Below are positions 11,433 through 23,480 of a stretch of 64,000 nt of DNA, piece by piece; positions within the stretch are counted from its first letter, which is position 1; the number at the start of each line of letters is the position of its first letter. The DNA is from Proteles cristata cristata (taxonomy: Eukaryota > Chordata > Mammalia > Carnivora > Hyaenidae): contig JAESUZ010003283.1 of assembly GCA_017311185.1 (NCBI GenBank), positions 310,001 through 374,000 on the forward strand. The letters run 5' to 3'. Made by a program: the position numbers and the translations under genes. The notes beneath the pieces were generated by a model, which saw nothing but the letters and a program-made list of their open reading frames with translations, did no database searches and was not told the DNA's origin.

Positions 11433-11512
11433 TAAAATATATATATATACATGGTACTGTGCTGTCAGCACATAAAATATATATATATACATGGTACTGT
11501 GCTGTCAGCACA
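11433..11512. repeat. perfect 2 x 40-bp tandem duplication
   Basis: Copies at 11433-11472 and 11473-11512 are identical by direct comparison. Each starts with an A4/(TA)n stretch and ends in gctgtcagcaca. Confidence 0.97.
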
Positions 11513-11602
11513 GAGACCAATGTAGGGCTCAAACTCATGAGCTGTGAGATCATGGCCTGAGCCGAAGTGGGATGCTTAATTGACTGAGCCACTGGGCTCC
11601 CC
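11461..11602 (-). mobile_element. CAN-SINE, partial, with internal duplication
   Basis: Reverse-complement SINE head and mid-body (ctgtgctgtcagcacagaga through gactgagccac). The CT-rich body and tail complement are replaced by AT-rich sequence on the left. The junction contains a perfect 40-bp tandem duplication (11433-11472 and 11473-11512) covering part of the SINE and the adjoining AT run. Confidence 0.85.
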
Positions 11603-11789
11603 AATATACATATTTTAATATATAAAAAGAGTTTACCAATCAGAATCTTTAAGAATATATTTAAATATTTTTATATTCTTATAAATATAAAAAAGCCCAG
11701 AAGAATTAAAAAGAGTTTTAAAGACAGAATCACATACCAATATCGTCTACATCCCTCAATTTCCACCCTGGTCCTAATCATGATTTTTC

Positions 11790-12330
11790 TCTCTACTATA
11801 CTATAAAAATAGACTGTTAACTCTTCTAGTGGCTTTCACTCTTGCCTTTCTGGTCAATCCACCACCCACATATCAACCAAAATAATTTTAGTAGCATATC
11901 GACTTGATCATGTCCTTCTCCCAGATTAATTTTTTAAATTACTTATCACTACCTTAGAAATAATTGATAATTCTAACCGAGGGTTAAAGACTCTCCCATG
12001 GGTCTGTTTCTACAGATCATTTGGATTTCTCTCCCTGCCACTCTGTCTCCTGGCCAGCTTTGCTCTAGTATTATCAGTCTATTTGCATTCATTGAACACC
12101 CCAAGTTTGTCCCAATCTTAGACTTATTCCTTCTGTTTGGAAAACTCTACTCTGTCAATGGTTAGTGTGACTCACTTCCTAACTTAATTTCTGGTCTCTG
12201 CTTAAAATCACCGAGGTTTTTCCTCATCTCAGAATCTTAGCAAATGCTGCTAAATATTCCTTAAGTTCGTTACCTCTCTCATTTTAAATATCGGGCTTCT
12301 TATTGTTCTTCTATTTCCAATTATGCATAA
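11790..12330 (+). mobile_element. L2-like LINE relic (ORF2 3' region)
   Basis: The order of blocks fits ancient L2: ccctgccactctgtctcctg, ttgaacaccccaagtttgtc, ttccttctgtttggaaaact, then ggtctctgcttaaaatcacc. Heavily mutated. Edges are approximate. Confidence 0.6.
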
Positions 12331-12849
12331 ACTTTATAGAGTCATTCTCCATAAACTTTATGGCTAAAAGATATTCACTATTTCTAGCTTTAAAATAAAG
12401 GCTGTGCTGTCTTCCCCTCATAACAGGATCAATGAGAAAATAAAATACATTTTATCTTCTATAGCAGATAGGAATATCTATGCTGTGGATAGAGTTCTAT
12501 GACACCCTCTCAAGATCTACTCTGCGTGCATACACCTTTCCTAATCTCTTCTCCTTCAGTGTATGTGGGGCATGACAATGTGATGGAATACTGTTCCTAT
12601 GATTAAGTTACTAATTAGCTGATTTTGAGTTAGTCAAAAGGGAGACTAGTTTGGAAGGGTTTGACCCAAGCTGATGAGTCCTTTTGAAAAGGCAAGACAT
12701 CAGAAAGATATTCTCCTGATGGATTCAAAATTGAAGCAAACTACCATGTTGTAAAGAAGAGAACCTTAACCTGTCATGACAACTAGATAAAGACATTGCC
12801 AACAACAAAAATCAGAACAGTATCCCTCATGACACTGACTCAAACCATT
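12331..12849. other. unique sequence, no gene seen
   Basis: AT-rich with no recognised repeat or long frame. Confidence 0.4.
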
Positions 12850-14150
12850 TAACGATACGGTAAATCAAATCTAGAAACATATAAAAACATCATAAACTAA
12901 TGAGATTTAATCCAGGAATGCAAGGTTAGTTCAACACTTAAAAGTAAGTTGATTAGGGGGCGCTTGGGTGGCTCAGTCGGTTGAGCATCTGACTTCGGCT
13001 CAGGTCATGATCTCGCGGTTTGTGGGTTCGAGCCCCGCATCGGGCTCTGTGCTGACAGCTCAGAGCCTGGAGCCTGTTTCAGATTCTGTGCCTCCCTCTC
13101 TCTCTGCCCCTTCCCTGCTCATGCTGTCTCTATCTCTCTCTCAAAAATAAATAAAATACTTAAAAGAAAAAAGTAAGTCGATTAGTTCACCATTTGAATA
13201 GTTTTGGGAAAAATAAAAAAGGCTTAATAATCTCAGAAAAAGCATTTGTCAAAATTTAACATTCATTCATAAGAAAACGTTTATGCATGCTAGGAATAGA
13301 AGAAAATTTCCTTTTTCTGATAAAGGGACATTAGGAACAAACCTAACAATGAACCTACTAACCTGCTAAAAGACTAAATGCTTTCTTTCTAAAATCCAGA
13401 AAGTTGATAAAATGACTCTTACTTCTATTAACATTGTACCAAAGGTCTAACGAAATAATATTATCTACAAATTTAATTTCGGAATAAACATAAAAATCTG
13501 TAGGTTATCCATTTGGTTTGAGTGAGTTTGGTAGGCTGTCTTTTAAATAATTTGTCCATTACATCTACACTAGCAAACAAGGCAAGAACAATGAAAGGCA
13601 TATTCTTTTAGACTAAAATTTATTTTGGATTAAAATAAGACTATATATTTCCATACTCTATGAGTGACTATATAAAGAATTACGGAGGGAATAATAAATA
13701 ATACTGGTATCAATAACTGTGTTTAGCAAGGTCATAGGAAACAAGGTCAATGTTAAAAATTAAATTTGATATCTATATAACAACAAGAAATGAATAGAAA
13801 CACTTAAATGTATATATATTATATAGGGTAAATATTATGGAAATATACATAAAATATATATTATATAGAAAGAGACAAATATATATAAAATACATTTGAA
13901 TAGAAAAATCACAAAGTGCTTAGGGATAAATTTACAAAATATGTGTAAACCTTGTATGTCAAAAGCCATAAAATGTTTCTGGAAAAAATTTAAAAGATCT
14001 AAATCAATGCAGGAAATGTACTGTGCCCATGGATCAGAAGATCCAATATCATGAAGCTGTTAATCCTTCTCCAATTGACCTACAGATTAAAATCAAGCCT
14101 AATCAAAATTCCTGTGATAGTTTTGTTTTTGCTATTGTTATTGCAAATGA
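12850..14150 (+). mobile_element. ancient L1 (L1M-type) ORF2 relic
   Basis: Scattered but ordered L1 ORF2 blocks: atccaggaatgcaaggttag (GFIPGMQG region), agaaaaagcatttgtcaaaa (AEKAFDKI region), gcttagggataaatttacaa (YLGINLT region) and cccatggatcagaagatcca. Many indels and stops remove any frame. The SINE at 12957-13168 was inserted into it. Confidence 0.7.
12940..13185 (+). mobile_element. CAN-SINE with TSD
   Basis: Full-length copy at 12957-13168 with a near-consensus tRNA-like head and tail aataaataaaatacttaaaa. TSD aaaagtaagttgattag (12940-12956) and aaaagtaagtcgattag (13169-13185) match at 16 of 17 positions. Confidence 0.95.
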
Positions 14151-14729
14151 GAAAATATGATGTCTGACAGAAGTCATAGATTATATTTAAATGTAATGCT
14201 AAATTTTAAAAAGAAAAAGTATTAAAATCTTGAGAGAAATTATATGGTAGAACATAGTCAACTTTATAGACATTATATGATAAATAATAGTTGAGAAGAA
14301 ATCTATTTTATAGTTAAAAATAAAAAATATATAATTTACAGGTAATAATCAAATAATAGAAATATAAATATACCCAATTATAAAAGTCAAAACTTAGAAG
14401 AAATTATAATCAGGAAAAAATGAATTGTAAAGATATGAAATTAAATAAAAATATAATACTTTCATTTGTTTTAACTAGTAAGGTAATGGATACTATTTTA
14501 CAAATAGAGCTTTATACATACCCAATCAGCTTTTGTTATGTGTGTATTTACTACTTGTGTATGTATGTACTATTACAAAATACAAACCATGTAAATTATC
14601 ACAATAAGTAAAACAAAGAAATACAATGTACAAAATAAGAATGACTTAATAACAGAAAATATAACTAATTGTGACCACAGAACTCAAATCAAACATTTCT
14701 GTCAAATCAAAGGAAACATTTTTAATAGA
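14151..14729. other. very AT-rich sequence, possibly further L1 relic
   Basis: Lies between two ancient L1 pieces on the same strand. I could not place any block in the L1 consensus with confidence. Confidence 0.3.
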
Positions 14730-15065
14730 ATATTAGCTATATATATTAGGTTGCAGCCATATAATGAAATATATATAATACAGATGTAGTCATTGAAAAG
14801 AATGAGACAACTCTGGGTATACTGATGAGAACAGTCTTCAAGTAAAAATTACAAAATGAAAAAAGTTGAGTGAGTTCATATATTTTTTTAAATCATACAC
14901 ATACACAGAATTTCTCTGAAAAGATGTAGAAGGAATAATTGAATATTGATTTCCTTTGAAGACAGAATTTGGAAGACACTCGGGAGAGACACTTTTCACA
15001 GTATATGCTTTTATATATTTTACATTTTGTGCACGCACATATTTTATTGATTCAAATATAAATAA
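14730..15065 (+). mobile_element. ancient L1 3' UTR relic
   Basis: Blocks ggttgcagccatataatgaa and tagtcattgaaaagaatgag, then a stretch ending near tatattttacattttgtgca, match the order of an L1M 3' end. Confidence 0.55.
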
Positions 15066-15309
15066 CATTATTCTTAATAGATGCTTCCTTCTTTTCTATC
15101 TCAGCGTCTCATTCACTTCTTTCAGAGAATAAAAAATTATAATAAGAAATAAATTTGTTTTCATGTTTGTTGTTTATCAGGCTTGTAAGGTTGTAAGATT
15201 TATATGGGATGGAGCCAGGTATGTTCCCCACTGTGCAGAACCTGGTCTACAAGCAGAATCTAAATATGCACAGTTTGCAGGAATGAATGAACATAACCAA
15301 GTTAATAAG

Positions 15310-15543
15310 AGACAGATGAGGGGCCCCTGAGTGGCTCAGTTGGTTATAAGCATCTGACTTCAGCTCAGGTCATAATCTCACAACTGGTGAGTTCAAGGCC
15401 TGCGTCGGGCTCTGTGCTGACCACTCAGAGCCTGGAACCTGCTTCAGATTCTGTGCTTCCCTCTGCCCCTCCCTCGCTTGTGCTCTGTCTCTCTCTTCCT
15501 CAAAAATAAATAAACATTACAAAAGTAAATAAAAGACAGATGA
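15310..15543 (+). mobile_element. CAN-SINE with TSD
   Basis: Copy at 15320-15533 with tail aaaaataaataaacattaca. TSD agacagatga at 15310-15319 and 15534-15543, perfect over 10 bp. Confidence 0.92.
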
Positions 15544-15589
15544 TTGAATCAACAAAGAGAAAAAAAACTCTAGAAAATTTTTAAAAATT

Positions 15590-15850
15590 ATTTATAATAG
15601 TAAGTAATCACATACAAGTTAAAACCGAAATGAAGTATCATTTTGTCCACCTAAATTGTGAAACACTTTATAATTACAATATCCAATACTCATGGATGTA
15701 TGCAAGGAGACACTCAAACATTGCTGTGTTAGAAGGAGTAATGATCATTATTTATTTCTATAAAATAGAGAAATGGATTTAACATAAAATTCTAAACAAT
15801 AAAAAGACTGGCTAAATGTAAGGTATAACCCTGATTCTAAACTGGCAAAA
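15590..15850 (+). mobile_element. ancient L1 ORF2 C-terminal relic
   Basis: Aaaccgaaatgaagtatcat and a downstream cactcaaacattgctgtg block resemble the late ORF2 region of an L1M. Because it lies 3' of an L1 3' UTR relic, it must come from a second element or a rearrangement. Confidence 0.4.
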
Positions 15851-15989
15851 CAACAAAATAAAACCAAAAAAGGAATAAAACATAATTTTTATCATGAGAT
15901 CTGGTCCTATAAAATAATGTTTTAAAGCATTTCTTTTCCACTTGGGAAGAGCAGAAGAGAACATTGTAGACAAGATGTGTTGGCATTTG

Positions 15990-16240
15990 GTGTAATCTAA
16001 AGAACATGACTTTGACTTCTGTACAGTCCTGGATTCAAATATGTCTCCACTTTTCCCCAAGGCTCTCTATGTACCAGACTGTCTGTATGTGGACAAACAG
16101 TGGGGCGCCATGGCTATCTGCAAGATAAATTACCTTCAAGTTCTTTGGGTCTCAGTTTCCATATCTGCAGTAGGTAAGTGGTGCCAGCTCGAAAAGAATT
16201 TAACAAAATAATGATCATAAAAATGCCTAGAACACATTTA
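15990..16240 (+). mobile_element. MIR SINE relic
   Basis: The core-to-tail order of MIR is visible: gacttctgtacagtcctgga (head region), ttgggtctcagtttccatat (CTCAGTTTCC core) and aaaatgcctagaacac near the end. Confidence 0.6.
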
Positions 16241-16249
16241 TCTTAATTA

Positions 16250-17993
16250 ATGTATATACACCATACATGTATAAATTATAATGAACATAAACGTTCTATA
16301 TGTAAATAGAGACACAGATTGTATGCCCATAAAAATGGAGACTTATAATCGCATACTGACAAATGGAAGTGCATTATGGAAATTACACTTTTATGAAGAG
16401 CAGAAGAGCTCTGCATGCAAGTGGAACATAAAAGGCCAGTGTATTTTCTATCTTGCATAGGCAATTTTAAGAATAAACAGAAGGGATTTACAGAATTTGA
16501 TTTATTAATAACATATTTTATTTTTGGTTCAAAACTAGGTTTATTCTTTTAGGATGGGCAGAAATGTGTGAGAAAGAAAGCAAGCCAAGATTTAAGGAAA
16601 GGCTCTGAAATAAAATATGCACACAAGGACTTGAAACAATCTGGTCCTAGGGTAACAAAGTAACAGGTTTTTCTCCACACATTCCCCCACCCCCAGACAG
16701 GCACTGAAATCCAGTATGCAAACAAAAGGGACATATTGTAGAGGTGATTCATACAGCTGAGGAGACAAAGGCAACATTTAAAAACGGCCTATCATGAAAA
16801 ACTTGTTTCTCTCTTTTTGAGGAAAAGTGGCATGTTTGAATAAGTGACATATTCTTTAAAGTTTCCTTTTTTAAACATTAACAAATATACCTCAAAATAA
16901 CAGCCAACTTTCCTTTTTTTTTTATAGAAACCCAGTTTCTCATAAATATCTGTCTGTGCTTTCATCTACATATGTGCTGCTATCTTTCCATAAACTCAAT
17001 CACAGTGTAATTTAGTCTGTATTGGTAAATGTAGAAAGGCTCTCAGATGGCTTGGAAGAAATAGAACAAAATTAGTTTGGATTTTTTTCCAAGTGGATTG
17101 TCACAATCTGTGCATGTTATTTCCCTTATCGTTACATTTATGCAACATTCAGATTCCCTTTCCTCCTTTATCCATCTCCTATTTAACATAAACAGGGGAA
17201 AAATTAAGTGAATATAATCACCACTCAATCCTTTATAAACTTTATACAATAGCTAGGAGACTATAATGCTTGAATGGTTGTTATTGGTTTGAATTTGGCA
17301 TATGACATCAAAGCAATGTATCTTCTGCTATGCCCAGGAAATCTTAATCAGAGTTCCAAGCACAAATAAGCAGGGGGGAAATTTTCTGGCTATGCTGTGT
17401 TTTAAAATTTCTGAATCTGGTCTCTGTCATGATCATCCTTCAAAGGAACCTCCATTTTAACACAGCTGTCAACAGACTCCAAAATTAGATATTAAAGGAG
17501 CTTGTTTATAGAAATGTGTTTAGTATCATTTCCAAGAAAGTTTATATTTAATACTTATTTATTGTATTAAAACACAATTATTTTCTGTAAAACACCCCCG
17601 CCATGCACACAAACAACAGACTTATGTGAATGTCAAAATCTTAATCAAATCGTTTCTTTCAAGTAGCTCCAAGATAATCTCTAAATTTCAAGGCTCCTTC
17701 AACTTTCTTCTATTGCATGTTATTCTAATAAGATGAGACCTAAGATTTAAGTATCTTTTTCTCAACCAGTGGCAATATTATCAGAACTATTTGAAATAAT
17801 CATATTTAAAAGTTGTTTCTAATTCTCCTAGATCCAATTGATTTCTTGTCGTGTGCCTCCTAAATCCTTCATTCACATTTTTATGATGAACACTTCCAAA
17901 CTGAATGTCAATTATCCATTTATATTCTATTTTCTCTCTGACTAGCACTCCCTTTGGAATTTAGTTCTGGTCTCCTTCCTCTTTGGGCCCAAG
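16250..17993. other. long repeat-poor stretch, no gene seen
   Basis: About 1.7 kb without a SINE, LINE or microsatellite that I can recognise. The overlapping minus frames at 16549-16777 have no matching family features. Confidence 0.5.
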
Positions 17994-18245
17994 TTTAAAT
18001 CACAGTGCTGAGGGGCGCCTGGGTGGCTTAGTCGGTTAAGCGTCCGACTTTCGCTTGGGTCATGATCTCGCGGTTCGTGGGTTCGAGCCCCGCGTCGGGC
18101 TCTGTGCTGACTGCCAGCTCAGAGCCTGGAGCCTGTTTCAGTCTGTGACTCCCTCTCTCTCTGACCCTCCCCTGCTCACTCTGTCTCTCTCTCTCTCCTA
18201 GAAATAAATAAAACATTAAAAAAAAAATTTAAATCACAGTGCTGA
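17994..18245 (+). mobile_element. young CAN-SINE with perfect TSD and intact Pol III boxes
   Basis: Full-length copy at 18012-18227. A box tggcttagtcgg at 18024-18035 and B box ggttcgagccc at 18080-18090 both fit the RNA polymerase III consensus. An 18-bp perfect TSD (tttaaatcacagtgctga) lies at 17994-18011 and 18228-18245. Subfamily marks: cgactttcgctt, gctgactgccagctc, gtctgtgactccc and a tail starting ctcctagaaataaataaaac. Confidence 0.97.
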
Positions 18246-19732
18246 AACATTCCAGTAATTCAATACATCACCTATTGTACTGTAATCTGGTTGAAAGTCC
18301 ACAGTAACAATTCTGATGTGCAGAAAATTGTTTTCACCATACTCAATTTAATACTATCAGGCACCTCCATTTCTGCTAGGAAGTGGATAAATAGCACCAC
18401 TGTTGTAGATCCAAGTTACCCTAATCACTTCCAGGTTAATATGGTTTCCGTGGGGAAAATACTCAGCCTTTCAGCATTTCTCTACACACTCTCTTCTCTT
18501 CATCTTTCATTAGGCGATATCTGAATTTAGAAGAGGCGTGCATAATGGCTGGGCATTGGAAGTGACAGGTGGAAAAAACAGGACAAACAGGCTATAATGT
18601 TCCATGAGGTTATCCAGAATTCAGGTCCCTGAGGGTATTTTTCTAGTCTCCACAGGGTCAAGCTAACTTGCCAAGACTCCATTCATGTTCCAGAGTATAA
18701 GAAAGGAGGATGAGAGGAAGTGAAGGGTATTAATTTTCCTGTTTAAAGATAAGACCTGGCCCATGCCCCAGTACCTTTGCCCTGCAGCAATGCCATATCT
18801 CCTCCTTGGTAATCTGAGTGATGATGGCTAAGCTGTCCATGGAGCTACCCAGTCCACTCTGGCTCGACGCTGGCCCTAGTAACCAGGCCTCCCTGGACTC
18901 TCCAACTTGCCCCCTCAGACTGGTATGGGGAAAGGGAGAAGGGGAGGAAGCCTCAAGACCTTTGAAAGGGAAGAGAGCCAAGTTCTAAAGGGGATGGGAA
19001 GGGGATGATTGCATGCACCCCCCCCACACACACACAGATATGACCTTAAAGTTGTACACATTACTCTGCTTATATGTAACCGACTGAAACTTAGATTCAT
19101 GGATCATACTAACAGAGGAGGTGGAGCACATACATTGATAACTACAATATAAGGAAAAAATAACTTACATAATAATATCAGAACAACATCTTTAAATAGT
19201 TGAGCAGGAAGAATTAGTTCATCTTGAGTAATTAAGTAAAAAATTTTAGAGCACACCTCCTATAAAATGAACACAATGGATTATATTTAATGGATTAATT
19301 GAACTAGTACTTGGTGAATCTCATCCATATAAGTAATGGGAAGTTAGCTAATACAAAGCAAAACAATTATTATATTTTTCTTAAGTGAGAATTTAATTAT
19401 TAATTTTGAAATAATATTTCTTGAACAAAATGGAAATATGAAGGTGAAATCTGGGATTCTTTGAGGTTTTTAAAAAGTGCAGTTTCCATGGGTCATGAAA
19501 CTGTCACATTCAATGTAATGAATCAGGGTGATAGCAGAAAAAACCTTTTAGTCAAGTTTCTTCTTTTTATCAGTAAAAGGAAAAATTACATAAACACTCT
19601 CTAGAAGTTCTAATTTTTGTTTATTGACCAGAGCTGCAAGAAAATTTTGAAAAAAATATTATCTTGAAAAGATAAATCTCTTTCAAGATTTTCCTCTTGA
19701 AAAGGAGATGTTCCTATAACTAATCTAAATTT
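18246..19732. other. unique sequence, no gene seen
   Basis: A somewhat GC-richer patch at 18750-18990 is the only compositional change. A C-run followed by CA repeats lies at 19018-19036. The frames at 18291-18524 and 18730-18981 (-) show no recognisable product. Confidence 0.45.
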
Positions 19733-20001
19733 AAAAATGGCTAGACTGAGGGGCGCTCGGGTGGCGTAGTTGGTTAAGCGTCCGACTTTCGCTCGGGTCA
19801 TGATCTCGCGGTTCGTGGGTTCGAGCCCCGCGTCGGGCTCTGTGCTGACTGCCAGCTCAGAGCCTGGAGCCTGTTCCAGTCTGTGACTCCCTCTCTCTCT
19901 GACCCTCCCCTGCTCACGCTGTCTCTCTCTCTCTCTCTCTCTCCTAGAAATAAATAAAACAAACAAAAAATAAATAAATAAATAAAAAATGGCTAGACTG
20001 A
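19733..20001 (+). mobile_element. young CAN-SINE with perfect TSD
   Basis: Copy at 19750-19984 of the same subfamily as 18012-18227, with an expanded CT run and a long AAATA-type tail. TSD aaaaatggctagactga at 19733-19749 and 19985-20001, perfect over 17 bp. Confidence 0.97.
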
Positions 20002-20159
20002 CATATGATGGAGCACATTGACACTCTAATAAAATCAAAGTTTGTATGATAATAAATAATAATATAATAAGCAAATAGAGGAAAAATGTATTCTGGGTAA
20101 TCAAATAATCATTTCTATCACAACTATGTAACCATCCAAATTTTGGCCTTTATTCTTGT

Positions 20160-20700
20160 GCAACTTGATGGTTATTCCTAAATGTCCACTGCATCCCTTG
20201 GGCAACTCACTTCATAAATGATTCCATCTCTTCCCTTAATACACAATATTCCCCTTCTACTTCCACTTCACTGTTGGAATTATAAACATAATCTCCCATG
20301 ATAAAAAGAAGCAAATCTACCCTCATTCCAATGATCAGTTCTAGGTACCTGACAACTTCTCCCCTTCCCTTCTTAGTCAAGGGTTTCTAAAGTATAATTC
20401 TTACTCAATGTCTCTGCTCTTACCTTCCCCTTCACTTTCTCCCACAAATCAGTCTAACGCCTGCTATCACAAGTGCACCTCCTGCTGACATAAACACTGG
20501 CAAGTGGTCTTCATATTTCTACTGAAACAGACAAGTTTCCATCTTTATAAAACCTGAGCTTGGTGCATCATTTTACTATGTTTTCTACTTCCTCTTGCTA
20601 AAGTTAGAGCTTCCGTTGGCTACTGAGAAAGCCCTGCTCACCGGGTTTTCACATACCTTTCTGGACAATCTTGTTCAGATTTTAATGATTTATGTCTTCT
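20160..20700 (+). mobile_element. possible L2-like LINE relic
   Basis: C/T-rich stretch with blocks such as cttgctaaagttagagcttc that resemble the L2 ORF2 region. Weak and unconfirmed. The flanking 20002-20159 and 20701-21296 show nothing recognisable. Confidence 0.3.
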
Positions 20701-21296
20701 ATTTGTGTACCTACTCTATTGATGCAGGATACCAATATGATAAAAATTCTCTGCATTAAGGAATGTATAGAAATTCCAAAAAATGCCATATATCACATCA
20801 TTATGTTATAAATACAACAGGACTGACTTTGTTAAACCATTAAATTACTCCATCAATGATTGTAAATTTTAGGTAAACATGAGAATCACCTGAAAATAAA
20901 CTACCAGAAATATGAAAGACCAAGCTGATAAAGAGAACCCTTATTCCATTACATAGAGAAGGGCTGGAAAATGTAATTTAGAAGATTGTTAAATATGAGT
21001 CAAGTATAAAAATAAAAGAAATGGCCTCCTCAGTTACCAGCAACAAAGAAAAAACTCAAAGCTAGACCCACTACCTCGAAATGATTCATTTGTGGCTCAT
21101 TTCATTAATTTTTGAGGGCTAAAATCTAAAACTATTATATAAAAATTTGTGACCTCCCATCCCTAGAAAATGGAAAGCTTAAAGAAAGTCATGTGGATAA
21201 AGCTCAGCCCCTAGAAGTACCACATTAGCTATTAAATAATAATAATAATTAATAAATAAAGGGAATCTGTGTATCATCCTAGAGAAGTGTTAAAAA

Positions 21297-21548
21297 AAAA
21301 AACTTGTTGGGGCGCCTGGGTGGCTTAGTCGGTTCAGCGTCCGACTTTCGCTTAGGTCATGATCTCGCGGTTCGTGGGTTCGAGCCCCGCGTCGGGCTCT
21401 GTGCTGACTGCCAGCTCGGAGCCTGGAGCCTGTTTCAGTCTGTGACTCCCTCTCTCTCTGACCCTCCCCTGCTCACGCTGTCTCTCTCTCTCTCCTAGAA
21501 ATAAATAAAACGTTAAAAAAAAACAACAAAAAGAAACAAAAAACTTGT
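21297..21548 (+). mobile_element. young CAN-SINE with TSD
   Basis: Copy at 21308-21537 of the subfamily with cgactttcgctt and ctcctagaaataaataaaac. TSD aaaaaacttgt at 21297-21307 and 21538-21548. Confidence 0.95.
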
Positions 21549-21620
21549 CATATATCTGGGAAAGAAGGAAATAAAGAGAGGAAGAAGGAAAGACCACTAT
21601 AAGAAATAAAATTAGAGCAC

Positions 21621-21741
21621 ATTGGGGCACCTGAATGGTTCAATCAATTAAGCATTCAATTCTTGATTTTGGCTCAGGTCACGATTTCACAGTTCATGAG
21701 TTCAGCCCTGCATTGGACTCTGCACTGACAGAGTCACTGGA

Positions 21742-21775
<34 letters not shown>

Positions 21776-21889
21776 CCCCTGCATTGGACTCTGCACTGAC
21801 AGAGTCACTGGAGTTCTCTCTCGCGCGCGCGCCCCTCACCTGCTTGCTCTCTCTCTCTCACTCGCTCAAAATAAATAAATTAAAAAAAA
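21621..21889 (+). mobile_element. CAN-SINE with internal 71-bp-period duplication
   Basis: SINE head at 21624 and tail aaataaataaattaaaaaaa. Its middle is duplicated: an identical 46-bp block occurs at 21706-21751 and 21777-21822, with the CT run between them. A short putative TSD (tagagca) lies at 21613-21619 and 21890-21896. Confidence 0.9.
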
Positions 21890-21896
21890 TAGAGCA

Positions 21897-22323
21897 TGTA
21901 GGTCTATTGTATGTTCAAATATGGAGTCTAAATATATACTATCTACAGATAGAGACAAATTCTAGAAAACTAATTTAACACTGTTTACGGATACTGAAAA
22001 CCCTAGATCCCAGAGAAAAGCAAACATTTTACCATCATAGTTGATACTGAATGTCCCCAGAACCTCTGTCAATCACAGGAAAAAATTACAAACCTCCAAA
22101 GAAATAAACCCACATAAAATCAATATACTGAATATGACAGGAGATATTTTTTTCTTCCAACTCTCCACTCACTTGATAAATATCAGGTGTCCACTATAAA
22201 CCATAAAGTCTTCAAGGCACTGCATATATAGAAATGAATAGAAAACAAAGGGATGAAGATATAAAATAAAGTAAACCATAGTAAAAACCAAGATAGAAAA
22301 GAAAATATAGAGAATAGAGCCAA
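21897..22323. other. unique AT-rich sequence
   Basis: No repeat or frame recognised between two SINEs. Confidence 0.4.
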
Positions 22324-22548
22324 GGGGCACCTGGGTGGCTCAATCGGTTAAGCGTCCGACTTCAGCTCAGGTCATGATCTCACAGTTCGTGGGTTCGAGC
22401 CCCGTGTCAGGCTCTGTGCTGAAAGCTCAGAGCCTGGAGCCTGTTTCAGATTCTGTGTCTTCCTCTCTCTCTGACCCTCCCCTGCTCATGCTGTCTCTAT
22501 CTCTCTCTCAAAAATAAATAAAATATTTAAAAAAATATATATATATAT
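22324..22548 (+). mobile_element. CAN-SINE
   Basis: Full-length copy with near-consensus head and B box (gggttcgagccccg). The tail ends in an A/T run with (AT)n. TSD not clear. Confidence 0.93.
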
Positions 22549-22764
22549 AGCCAAAACCATAAAGAGCAAAAAGAACAACTTGGAACAACTTTCCCCGAGA
22601 AATTAAGAATTTAATAGTTGCATTTAATACATATACTAATGTATACTAAACAGGAACAATATAGAGAATATTGGGCTATCTTCTTGTCATAGATGGCAAG
22701 AAAATTTGTAAATATTTATATATAACTTTTAGCATCAGTACCTAAACCGTAGAAAGATATCATT

Positions 22765-23001
22765 AAAAAGAGATCTACAGGGGCGCCTGGGTGGCTCAGA
22801 CAGTTAAGCCTCTGACTTTGGCTCAGCTCATGATCTCACGGTTTGTGGGTTCGAGCCCCACGTTGGGCTCTGTGCTGACAGCTCAGAGCCTGGAGCCTAT
22901 TTCAGATTCTGTGTCTCCCTCTCTCTCTGACCTCACCTACTCATGCTCTCTCTCTCTCTGTCAGAAATAAATAAAATATTAAAAAAAAAAGAAATCTATA
23001 G
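22765..23001 (+). mobile_element. CAN-SINE with TSD
   Basis: Copy at 22781-22985. TSD aaaaagagatctacag (22765-22780) and aaaaagaaatctatag (22986-23001) match at 14 of 16 positions. Confidence 0.93.
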
Positions 23002-23480
23002 ACTAATCTCATTCATGAATATTGATGAAATAACTTACAATAATACATCATCAAACATAATTCAATACCTAAATAAAAATATTTTAATATAAAGAATTTA
23101 GGAATTCAAGGATGGTTCACTATTAGATATTCTATTAATATCACCACATTAATTTACATAAGGAGAAAATGCATGACTCTGGAGATGACAAAAAGGCCTA
23201 ATAAAATTTCAAAGTGTATAGCAGCTAAATATCACTTAGAAAATTAGTAATTACGGATACAATGAAAATCCACTGATACCCATGCATAATGGCTAAAATG
23301 AAAAAGAGGGGGAAATGCCAAATATTGTTAAAGATATGGAGTAAACAGAATTTTCCTACACTTGGAAAGAGTATAAATTAGTACAACTTTGGAAAACAAT
23401 CTAACAATACCTGCTAAAGATGAATAGTTATATAACTTATGACCCACCAATTTTACTTTTAGATATATTACTAACCAAGA
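23002..23480 (+). mobile_element. ancient L1 (L1M-type) ORF2 relic, left part
   Basis: Blocks ggaattcaaggatggttcac (GMQGWF region), aataaaatttcaaagtgtat and tatgacccaccaattttact follow L1 ORF2 order with large internal gaps. The element resumes at 24053 on the far side of a solo LTR. Confidence 0.65.

Noticed and set aside
18024..18090. A and B boxes that could suggest a tRNA gene
   Set aside because: They belong to the tRNA-derived head of a SINE. There is no cloverleaf acceptor stem, and the CT body and A tail follow.
19610..20104. 164-codon minus-strand open frame (and similar frames at 18028-18216, 21352-21630 and 57441-57632)
   Set aside because: Each is antisense to a CAN-SINE. The shared GSHRL..APGSELAVSTEPDAGLEPTNREIMT segment is the reverse complement of the SINE body, so the recurrence reflects the repeat and not a gene family.
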